A stretch of 5,862 nucleotides of DNA. It comes from Frankiales bacterium (GTDB lineage: Bacteria > Actinomycetota > Actinomycetes > Mycobacteriales > SCTD01). How positions within the stretch are numbered: position 1 is the first letter of the stretch; each line of letters opens with the position of its first letter. The stretch covers positions 1 to 5,862 of the forward strand of contig JAODNB010000048.1 of NCBI GenBank assembly GCA_025464795.1. The letters are read 5' to 3'. Positions 1 through 5,862 of this stretch are shown here, piece after piece. A program made the position numbers and the translations under genes. Under the pieces are notes generated by a model. That model made no database searches. It saw only the letters and a list, made by a program, of their open reading frames with translations, and had not been told where the DNA came from.

Positions 1-308
1 TGTCCTACAACAACTGGCTCGCGCCCAACGGCGGCCACGAGACGGCCCCCTGGCACTACCTCGGCGGCCGCCGTGCGGCGGACCGCTACGCCCGCAAGAA
101 CGGAAGGCGCCCGAAGAACGACTACGGAGTCAGCCTCTTCCGTACGTCGGTGGCCCAGATGCTGCGTTGGCTCGACCAGCAGCGAGGCGTGGAGGTCGTA
201 GCGGTGCTTCCGAGGTACCACCCCAGCTGGGCGCGCTGGATCGTGCGGGTGCCGCTGGTCCGTGAAGTGGGCACCTGGAACCTGTTGCTCGTCGTGAAGA
301 AGAACTAG
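1..308 (+). CDS. Class I SAM-dependent methyltransferase, C-terminal part (5' end outside window)
   Basis: Only the last 101 codons are present; the frame begins at base 3 and ends with TAG at 306-308. The SAM-binding Rossmann core would lie upstream, so catalysis cannot be judged here. The tail carries the pattern I associate with the actinobacterial Rv0224c-type methyltransferases: an NWLAPNGGHE segment followed by HYLGG (residues 4-22 of the fragment), a basic tract with KNDYG and SLF (38-46), then LPRYHP (69-74) and a hydrophobic end (NLLLVV). In M. tuberculosis this family sits beside glycosyltransferase and DUF3068 genes, as it does here. The substrate is unknown; a lipid or envelope glycan precursor is an inference from neighbours. 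The next gene begins 12 bases after the stop, so co-transcription is likely. The family call is fairly secure; the role is not. Confidence 0.85.
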   Translation, partial: SYNNWLAPNGGHETAPWHYLGGRRAADRYARKNGRRPKNDYGVSLFRTSVAQMLRWLDQQRGVEVVAVLPRYHPSWARWIVRVPLVREVGTWNLLLVVKKN

Positions 309-320
309 TCCTTCCTGACC

Positions 321-1364
321 ATGGTGGTCCGGCTCGTCCGATCCGAGGCTTATGAGGTGGCCGCGACCGTCGTTCCGAGGCTGCTTGCGGCGACCGGCGC
401 GCTGGCTGTCGTCGCCGCAGGCGCGTCTGTTCTGCTGACGCCGCTGCTGCTGAAGGCGCCGCTCGACCAGGACAGCCGCCTGCGCGCGAGCGGAGCCGCG
501 ACGTTCCTCGACACGACCACGGGCGCTTCGGTGCAGGGCACGTTCGTCCAGGACTCACGCATCACGACCCACAAGGTGAACGGCATCGCGGCAGGCTCGA
601 GCACGGTCGCGTCCTACGACCAGGTGCAGACCCAGTCCTTCGCCTCCGGTGGGAGCACCAAGGAGCTCCCGAGCTCAACGCTGACGCATGCTTTCGACCG
701 CAGCACCGGGGTCGGTCGGCCCGGCGCACAGGGCGACACCCTGGGCACGACCGCGCACCTGTTCAAGCTGCCCTTCGGGACCCAGAAGCGCGACTACACG
801 ATCTGGGACGTGACCGCGAAGCGCGCGGTGCCCTTGGTCTACGCCGGCCAGAAGACGATCGACGGGCTCTCGACCTACGTGTTCCGCCGTCCGGTTCCCG
901 CTACCGATCTGGGCATCCTGCCGATCTTCCTGGCCGTGCCCGGTTCGTGGGTAGGGCACCCCGAGGTGCCGAGCATTCCGGCGCACGAGTGGTACGAGAA
1001 CGCCGACAGCACCCTGTACGTCGAGCCCGTGACCGGCTCCCTCGTCGGCGGAGCGAGCAGTCCGCACGTGTGGGCCCAGACGACGGGCCGGCTCGGCGGG
1101 CTGAAGGTGGACCTGCTGCGCGTCGAGAGCGCGGCCCCGGTGGCCGCCGACGCCGCCCGGTTGGTCGCTGAGGCCAAGTCTGCTCGCGCCAAGGTCATCC
1201 GGCTTCACCGAGCGCCCTGGGCCTTCGGCGGTGGAGCGCTGATCTGCTTCCTCGCAGCCCACGTCAGCCGTCGAGTCCGACGTCCGAGGGCCGTCGGGCG
1301 GGAGGTCTTCCTGCCTGCGCCGCGCGAGCCCGAGAGCGAACCGGCTTCTGAGCTGACCCGGTGA
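321..1364 (+). CDS. DUF3068 (PorA-type) membrane-anchored envelope protein
   Basis: A 347-residue protein with a hydrophobic segment at residues 20-44, then a mostly beta-rich extracytoplasmic region, a second hydrophobic segment at about 299-315, and a short basic cytoplasmic tail (RRVRRPR). Hallmarks of the DUF3068 family are APLDQDS just after the first membrane segment (46-52), LFKLPFGTQKRDYTIWD (147-163), the following AKRAVPLVYAG, and the DGLSTYVF strand (181-188). Length is close to the family norm. The family is found across actinobacteria; Pfam labels it PorA after corynebacterial channel work, but a pore role is not evident from this sequence, and its function here is open. It follows the methyltransferase by 12 bases and probably shares its transcript. 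The ATG at 321 has no visible Shine-Dalgarno. The in-frame GTG at 357 has GAGG 8 bases upstream and still keeps the whole first membrane segment (335 residues), so the true start may be there. Confidence 0.88.
   Translation: MVVRLVRSEAYEVAATVVPRLLAATGALAVVAAGASVLLTPLLLKAPLDQDSRLRASGAATFLDTTTGASVQGTFVQDSRITTHKVNGIAAGSSTVASYDQVQTQSFASGGSTKELPSSTLTHAFDRSTGVGRPGAQGDTLGTTAHLFKLPFGTQKRDYTIWDVTAKRAVPLVYAGQKTIDGLSTYVFRRPVPATDLGILPIFLAVPGSWVGHPEVPSIPAHEWYENADSTLYVEPVTGSLVGGASSPHVWAQTTGRLGGLKVDLLRVESAAPVAADAARLVAEAKSARAKVIRLHRAPWAFGGGALICFLAAHVSRRVRRPRAVGREVFLPAPREPESEPASELTR
345..348 (+). promoter_or_regulatory. Possible ribosome binding site for an alternative GTG start of the DUF3068 gene
   Basis: GAGG lies 8 bases before the in-frame GTG at 357. 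The upstream ATG at 321 is preceded by AGTCCTTCCTGACC, which has no purine-rich Shine-Dalgarno. Using the GTG would remove 12 residues (including two Arg and two Glu) that are not needed for the signal anchor. A four-base match is common by chance in such DNA, so this is only a hint. Confidence 0.35.
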
Positions 1365-1374
1365 TTGCCCGGGT
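1356..1374 (+). terminator. Weak hairpin at the DUF3068 stop codon, possible partial terminator
   Basis: ACCCGG (1356-1361) pairs with CCGGGT (1369-1374) around a 7-base loop that contains the TGA stop. Two G-U pairs could extend the base of the stem. No T-run follows (TGTCGTGGCTTG), so it is not a canonical intrinsic terminator. It could attenuate read-through into the lipoprotein gene or be chance pairing in GC-rich DNA. Confidence 0.3.
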
Positions 1375-1445
1375 TGTCGTGGCTTGTCCCTAGGCCTTCC
1401 GGGCCATGTTCGCGTGGCGGCGCCGGACTTCTGCGCTGATGTGCA

Positions 1446-1451
1446 TACGTT
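1446..1451 (+). promoter_or_regulatory. Putative -10 element for leaderless expression of the lipoprotein gene
   Basis: TACGTT fits the TANNNT -10 consensus of actinobacterial housekeeping promoters. It lies exactly at -12 to -7 relative to the A of the ATG at 1458, the spacing expected if transcription begins at the start codon itself. The start has no Shine-Dalgarno upstream (GTGCATACGTTGCAGAC), which agrees with a leaderless message. No good -35 box is visible (CCGGAC at the expected place). The position and the absence of a ribosome site support each other, but a TANNNT match alone is weak. Confidence 0.45.
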
Positions 1452-1457
1452 GCAGAC

Positions 1458-2867
1458 ATGCTCCTCTCACGTACAGCCGTCGTCCTCGCCGTGACCGCGC
1501 TCGGACTCGCCTCCTGCGGGTCTAGTTCTGGCTCCGGCGGGTCCAAGAAGGCGTTGAACGGCGACGTCTCACCACGAGCCTTCACCTCCTGCGGCGCCAG
1601 CTGCAACGGCGTGATCGACGGGGCGGCGTACAAGATCGAGATGCCGACCACCTGGAACGGCACGCTCCTGCTCTGGTCGCACGGCTACCGCACGGCGATC
1701 CCGGCGCCGCCCGACTTCGCTCCGGTGAACACCGCCGCCGACGACGCTCCGAGCGCCGGCGCCGCGCAGGCGCTGCTGGCCAAGGGCTACGCCCTTGCGG
1801 GTTCGGCTTACGCCACGAACGGCTGGGCCGTGCAGGACGGGGTCAAGGCGGGCGAGCAGCTGCGGGACCTGTTCCTGAGGAACGTCGGCAAGCCCCGGCG
1901 CACCTACGTGTGGGGGGCCTCGCTCGGCGGCCTCATCACCGAGCTGATCAGCGAGAAGCACCCCGACTGGGTGAGCGGTGCAGCGCCGGAGTGCGGCGCC
2001 GTTGCCGGCACGACGGAGAACCTCGACGGCGCGCTCGCCATCGCGTACATGGTCAAGACCCTCATCGACCCCACCCTGAAGATCACGAACTACGCGTCGT
2101 CCCAGGAGTCGGTCGCGGCCTTCGCCCAGGCCGCGAAAGCGGTCGAGAAGACGGCAGCTGACGTCGCCGGCGGCGGGACGGCGAAGGTCGTCGCGATCGC
2201 GACGATCGCGCACCTGGCGACGCAGACGAAGACGTACGACGGACACGACGCCGTTTCGGGCATCAGCGCCAAGGCTGAGGCCATCATCACCGACCTGGGC
2301 TTCTCGACCTTCGGGCAGCAGGAGTTCGCGACGCGGGTGGGCGGTCAGGGGCTCGACATCAGCGGCGTCGACCTCGGAGCCGCCGTCACCGACGCCGACC
2401 GCCAGACCGTCAAGAGCTACGGCGGCGACCTCGACGCCCTCCTCAAGACGCTCAAGGACGGCGTTCGGCCTGAGGTCGACAGCGCTGCGCGGGACAAGGC
2501 CAAGGCGCAGGGTGAGACCACCGGCAAGGTCACGCACCCGACCGTCACCCTGCACGACGAGCAGGACCCGCTCGTGATCCCCCAGAACGAGCGCGTCCTC
2601 GGAGACCGCTTCTTCGCCACCAAGAGCACCGGCGAGCTGACCCAGCTCTTCACCAAGCCCCCGGCGACATACGCCGCCCCTGCGCCCTACGGCGCCGGTC
2701 ACTGCAACTTCACGGACACCGAGCAGACGGGGCTCATCGCGACCCTTGACGGCTGGGTGCGCACCGGCGTGAAGGCCACGCCGGCGACTGCCGTCAAGCT
2801 CTTCGAGCAGCCCACCGGGCTCGACCCGACGTACTACCCGCTGCCGTTCCCGCTGCAGAAGCAGTAG
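1458..2867 (+). CDS. Secreted lipoprotein with alpha/beta-hydrolase domain
   Basis: A 469-residue protein that begins with a lipoprotein signal peptide: a short n-region with Arg5, a hydrophobic stretch (6-17) and the lipobox LASC with Cys20 as the lipidation site. A Gly/Ser linker (21-29) follows, so the enzyme would be tethered outside the membrane. The hydrolase fold is shown by WSHGY (73-77, oxyanion-hole strand), the nucleophile elbow GASLG with Ser155, HDEQDPLV with probable acid Asp370, and GAGHCNF with His415, all in the canonical order. About 170 residues between roughly 185 and 355 are Ala/Lys-rich and look helical, and would form a lid. Cys45 and Cys49 may form a disulfide. Substrate is unknown: esterase, lipase-like or peptidase-like activity on envelope or external compounds are all possible. 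The gene is 93 bases after DUF3068 and 41 bases before aftD, so it may have its own promoter and run on into aftD. Confidence 0.88.
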   Translation: MLLSRTAVVLAVTALGLASCGSSSGSGGSKKALNGDVSPRAFTSCGASCNGVIDGAAYKIEMPTTWNGTLLLWSHGYRTAIPAPPDFAPVNTAADDAPSAGAAQALLAKGYALAGSAYATNGWAVQDGVKAGEQLRDLFLRNVGKPRRTYVWGASLGGLITELISEKHPDWVSGAAPECGAVAGTTENLDGALAIAYMVKTLIDPTLKITNYASSQESVAAFAQAAKAVEKTAADVAGGGTAKVVAIATIAHLATQTKTYDGHDAVSGISAKAEAIITDLGFSTFGQQEFATRVGGQGLDISGVDLGAAVTDADRQTVKSYGGDLDALLKTLKDGVRPEVDSAARDKAKAQGETTGKVTHPTVTLHDEQDPLVIPQNERVLGDRFFATKSTGELTQLFTKPPATYAAPAPYGAGHCNFTDTEQTGLIATLDGWVRTGVKATPATAVKLFEQPTGLDPTYYPLPFPLQKQ

Positions 2868-2899
2868 CCGTCTTAGAGTGCAGTGAAGGGGACCAGCGA

Positions 2900-2903
2900 G
2901 AGG
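2900..2903 (+). promoter_or_regulatory. Ribosome binding site for aftD
   Basis: GAGG within the purine run GAGAGGGAG is 5 bases before the GTG at 2909. This supports the GTG start, which is the first start codon in this frame after the lipoprotein stop; the next is a TTG at 2936, already inside the first membrane segment region. Confidence 0.55.
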
Positions 2904-2908
2904 GAGTT

Positions 2909-5862
2909 GTGTCGAACGGCAGGGCAGCGTTCCGGTTGCGGCTGTTCGCGATCTGCGCAGGCCTGTTCGCCCTTGCGCTGAAGCAGGCTCCCTACCAGCT
3001 GGTCGGCGACACCAAGCTCGACCTCACGATTGACCCCGCACGCTTCCTCAGCCACGCCCTGCACCTCTGGGACCCCTCCGGGGACTTCGGGCAGACCCAG
3101 AACCAGAGCTACGGCTACCTGTTCCCGATGGGGCCCTTCTTCCTGCTCGGGCATGCCGTGGGTCTGCCCGACTGGGTCGTGCAACGCCTCTGGTGGGGGC
3201 TGCTGCTCTCACTTGCCTTCCTCGGGATGGTCAAGCTCGCCGAGCGCCTGGAGATCGGTTCCCCGTTCAGCCGGGTGATCGGGGGACTGGCCTTCGCGCT
3301 GTCCCCACGGGTGCTGTCCACCCTCGGTCCGATCTCCGTCGAGGCCTTGCCGTACTGCTTGTCGCCGTGGGTCCTGATCCCGCTGGTCACGGGATCGCGC
3401 GAGGGGTCCACGCGCCGAGCCGCGGCACGGTCCGCTTTCGCGGTCTTCTGCATGGGAGCTGTCAACGCCGCGGCGGTTCTGGCCGCTCTGCCCCCTGCCA
3501 TCTTGTGGCTGCTCACTCGGGCTCGCGGGCCACGCCGCAGCAGTCTGCTCGGCTGGTGGTTCGCCTGCCTGGCCCTCGCGACGCTGTGGTGGGTGGTCCC
3601 GCTCGTGCTTCTGGGGAAGTACAGCCCGCCGTTCCTGGACTACATCGAGAACTCGTCGATCACGACCTCGGTCACGTCGCTCGTGGAAGCGCTGCGGGGG
3701 ACGTCGGACTGGGTCGCCTACGTCAGCGGCCCACACGGCGCGACCTGGCCGCTGGGCCTGGCGTTGCTCATCTCCGGGACGGCCATCCTCTACTCGGTCC
3801 TCGTTCTCGCGGCTGGCTTGGTCGGTCTGACCCGCAGGGACCTGCCGGAGCGGCAGTGGCTGATCCTCTGCCTCCTGCTCGGTGTGGCTGCCGTCACCGC
3901 TGGCCACACTGGGGACTTCACCGGTCTGTTCGCGGGCACCGAGCGCGATCTGCTCGACGGCGCACTCGCACCCTTCCGCAACGTCCACAAGTTCGACGTG
4001 GTGCTGCGCATCCCGATCGTGCTCGGGCTCGTCCACCTCGCTGCGGCCCGCCCGTCCCCCGTCCGGTTCCTGCCGATGGCCGTGAAGGCCGCAGCGATCG
4101 CGGCGGTAGTCGGCGCCGCCCTACCTGTTCTCACCACGGGGCTGGCTCCTCGCCACCCGTTCGACGAGATCCCGGGCTACTGGAAGCAGACGGCCTCCTG
4201 GCTGGACCAGCACCAGCTCGAGGGGAGTGCGCTCCTCCTCCCGGGTTCGGCGTTCCCGGAGTACCTCTGGGGGAGCACCAACGACGAGCCGCTTCAAGTG
4301 CTCTCGCACTCCCGTTGGGCCGTCCGCGGAGCCGTGCCGCTGACTCCTGGTGGGACGATCCGTTACCTCGATGCCATTGAGCAACGGTTGGCGACGGGCA
4401 CGCCGTCGATCGGTCTGGCTGACGACCTCGCACGCGCCGGCATCCATTACCTCGTCGTGCGCAACGACCTGGCCTACGGGGCAGCTTTGGCGAGCCGCCC
4501 CTTGCTGGTTCACGAAGCGATCGTCGGTTCCCCGGGCATCCAACGGGTGCAGAGCTTCGGAGGACTGGTTGGAGGAGGCAACCTCTCGGGCTACGTCGAC
4601 GAGGGGCTCGAAGTGTCCTATCCGGCAGTTGAGGTCTACGAGGTGCAGCGGCAGACACCGGTCGCTGCGCTGTCCCGTCTGTCGGATGCGGTCCGCGTCG
4701 CTGGGGGACCGGAGTCGTTGCTCCCACTGGATGACCGGTTCCTGCTGAAGGGTCGTCCGGCCGTGCTCGAGGCGGACGTACCGAAGGCCCTGCGGGACGC
4801 GCCTTCGCTCCTCACCGATGGGCTGAAGCGCCGCGAGGTCTTCTTCGGTGGTGCCCAGAACGAGAGCACCTCCCCGACGCTGACCCAGTCCGACCCATAT
4901 CGAGTGAAAGCACGCGCGCATGACTACGTGCTCCCAGGAGAGAACGGCAAGCAGACCGTCGCCCGGCTAATTGGAGCAAGATCAGTCGAGGCGTCGTCGA
5001 GCGCCTCGGACCCTGATGCGTTCGGCGGTGCCCGCGGAGAGCACCTTCCGACGGCAGCCGTGGACGCAGATCCCCTGTCCAGCTGGCGGTCCAACATCGG
5101 CAAGGACGTAGCAAAGGCGTCCTGGTCCCTCCGCTTCGACACACCCCGCGAGGTCAGTGGCCTCACTGTCCGCTTCGACGCGAGTACCGGCGGCAAAGAG
5201 GTCACCCAGGTGCGCATCACCACAGACCAAGCCTCCGTGGTCCTGCCCGTCGCTGCCCCCAGCGAGGCCGTCGCGGTGACAGGGCTCAAGGGCAGAACCG
5301 CGACCCTGACCATCTCTGTTGCGGCTACCAAGGGCACGGGTTTCGGCTACCTCGGCCTAGCGGACGTTCGGCTGCCCGACCTGCAGGTGACTCGTACCCT
5401 CGACACGCCTTTGGGCCACGGCACCCCCGTCATCGCGCTTGACGCCGAGGAAGGAGCTCGCCCGGCCAGCTATCAGCTGCTCACCGACAATCTGTGCTCC
5501 AGCACGATTGCCCGGTTCGGCCCCGAGACGAGCCGCCTGGACCGTACGCTGCACCTCGAGGGTCGTGGCAGTTACACGGCGTTTGCCGTCGCAGTCCCCG
5601 TTGCAGGGGAAGCTCTTGATGCGCTGCTCGATGCGGGGACAGGTGTCACAGTCACGGCGTCGTCCTCAGCGCTCTTGTCCCCTGCGGCGCGGCCGGGGAC
5701 GGTCGTCGACGGCGACCTCGGGACAGGATGGCGAGCAGCAGCCGGCGACAAGGACCCATCGCTCACGCTGACGTGGCCCACCCCGCAGGTCATCACTGGG
5801 CTGCGTGTGCAGGCGAACGCGGCCCTGGCTGGTGCACGGGCCAAGAGGGTGCGGGTAGTGGC
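2909..5862 (+). CDS. aftD: AftD-type alpha-(1->3)-arabinofuranosyltransferase (DUF3367 family), 3' end outside window
   Basis: The frame is open for 984 codons from GTG 2909 to the edge. AftD adds arabinofuranose from a decaprenyl-phosphate donor to envelope arabinan on the outer face of the membrane. The N-terminal GT-C part (about 1-412) has some ten hydrophobic segments (e.g. 10-26, 90-108, 174-201, 212-235, 281-307, 317-331, 366-380, 387-410). The first outer loop holds the family signature DTKLDLTIDPARFL (34-47), HLWDP (52-56) and NQSYGYLFPMGPFF (65-78); acidic residues there (Asp34, Asp38, Asp42) are candidate catalytic or donor-binding sites. IENSS (246-250) and APFRNVHKFD (354-363) are further family landmarks. 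From about 415 the chain is soluble, with F5/8-type carbohydrate-binding-like modules at roughly 690-825 and from about 918 on. Known AftD proteins have about 1,400 residues, so some 400 are probably missing. The gene begins 41 bases after the lipoprotein gene; a TAGAGT at 2874-2879 could be a weak -10 box of its own. No frameshift or internal stop was seen. Confidence 0.9.
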   Translation, partial: MSNGRAAFRLRLFAICAGLFALALKQAPYQLVGDTKLDLTIDPARFLSHALHLWDPSGDFGQTQNQSYGYLFPMGPFFLLGHAVGLPDWVVQRLWWGLLLSLAFLGMVKLAERLEIGSPFSRVIGGLAFALSPRVLSTLGPISVEALPYCLSPWVLIPLVTGSREGSTRRAAARSAFAVFCMGAVNAAAVLAALPPAILWLLTRARGPRRSSLLGWWFACLALATLWWVVPLVLLGKYSPPFLDYIENSSITTSVTSLVEALRGTSDWVAYVSGPHGATWPLGLALLISGTAILYSVLVLAAGLVGLTRRDLPERQWLILCLLLGVAAVTAGHTGDFTGLFAGTERDLLDGALAPFRNVHKFDVVLRIPIVLGLVHLAAARPSPVRFLPMAVKAAAIAAVVGAALPVLTTGLAPRHPFDEIPGYWKQTASWLDQHQLEGSALLLPGSAFPEYLWGSTNDEPLQVLSHSRWAVRGAVPLTPGGTIRYLDAIEQRLATGTPSIGLADDLARAGIHYLVVRNDLAYGAALASRPLLVHEAIVGSPGIQRVQSFGGLVGGGNLSGYVDEGLEVSYPAVEVYEVQRQTPVAALSRLSDAVRVAGGPESLLPLDDRFLLKGRPAVLEADVPKALRDAPSLLTDGLKRREVFFGGAQNESTSPTLTQSDPYRVKARAHDYVLPGENGKQTVARLIGARSVEASSSASDPDAFGGARGEHLPTAAVDADPLSSWRSNIGKDVAKASWSLRFDTPREVSGLTVRFDASTGGKEVTQVRITTDQASVVLPVAAPSEAVAVTGLKGRTATLTISVAATKGTGFGYLGLADVRLPDLQVTRTLDTPLGHGTPVIALDAEEGARPASYQLLTDNLCSSTIARFGPETSRLDRTLHLEGRGSYTAFAVAVPVAGEALDALLDAGTGVTVTASSSALLSPAARPGTVVDGDLGTGWRAAAGDKDPSLTLTWPTPQVITGLRVQANAALAGARAKRVRVV

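Noticed and set aside
1391..1408. GGCC...GGCC inverted repeat in the gap before the lipoprotein gene
   Set aside because: The stem is only four base pairs of a self-complementary tetramer, expected by chance in GC-rich DNA, and no T-run follows.
1569..2702. Antisense open frame of 377 codons opposite the lipoprotein gene
   Set aside because: Long antisense frames are expected where GC-rich third positions remove stops. The product is low-complexity Arg/Gly/Val-rich, and the sense frame has a lipobox and a catalytic triad.
2874..2879. TAGAGT as a promoter -10 for aftD
   Set aside because: It matches TANNNT and would give a start near 2886, but there is no -35 match and the gap is only 41 bases, so simple read-through from the lipoprotein gene explains aftD expression equally well. 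Not listed as a feature.
3209..4036. Antisense open frame of 275 codons opposite aftD
   Set aside because: The translation is a hydrophilic, Arg/Gln/Asp-rich shadow of the membrane-domain codons, with no recognisable domain.
3193..4380. Long + strand open frame of 395 codons overlapping the aftD region
   Set aside because: It lies in another frame of the aftD gene. Its product is rich in Arg, Pro and Gly without domains, and the aftD frame over the same bases has clear family motifs and membrane segments.
4121..4921. Antisense open frame of 266 codons opposite aftD
   Set aside because: Same reasoning: it sits fully inside the sense aftD frame, has no family features, and its composition mirrors the opposite strand.

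Overview
The window is about 5.9 kb of high-GC DNA with a strong G/C bias at third codon positions. The gene content points to an actinobacterium. A non-mycobacterial member such as the Nocardioides/Propionibacteriales group is my guess; the sequence alone does not fix the genus. All genes lie on the + strand, are tightly packed and cover nearly every base. No RNA gene, mobile element or CRISPR array was seen.

Layout: (1) 1-308, the last 101 codons of a class I SAM-dependent methyltransferase of the Rv0224c type. (2) 321-1364, a DUF3068 (PorA-labelled) protein anchored by a membrane segment near each end. (3) 1365-1457, a 93-base gap with a weak hairpin at the preceding stop codon and a -10-like box placed for a leaderless start. 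(4) 1458-2867, a secreted lipoprotein with an alpha/beta-hydrolase domain and a large helical insertion. (5) 2909 to the window end, an unfinished gene for an AftD-type arabinofuranosyltransferase: a polytopic GT-C membrane domain followed by a long extracytoplasmic region with at least two carbohydrate-binding-like modules. This last gene is the largest in the window and has no stop codon before the edge.

The methyltransferase, DUF3068 and AftD families also occur together in the Mycobacterium tuberculosis Rv0224c-Rv0236c neighbourhood, so this looks like a cell-envelope polysaccharide (arabinan/arabinogalactan-type) region. AftD would extend or branch arabinan outside the membrane from a lipid-linked arabinose donor. 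The DUF3068 protein and the lipoprotein hydrolase would act on the same side of the membrane. The hydrolase between DUF3068 and aftD is the least expected member, and its substrate is unknown. I did not find a clearly new system; the points most worth following are the hydrolase, its putative leaderless promoter, and the duplicated binding module plus rare-codon patches in aftD.
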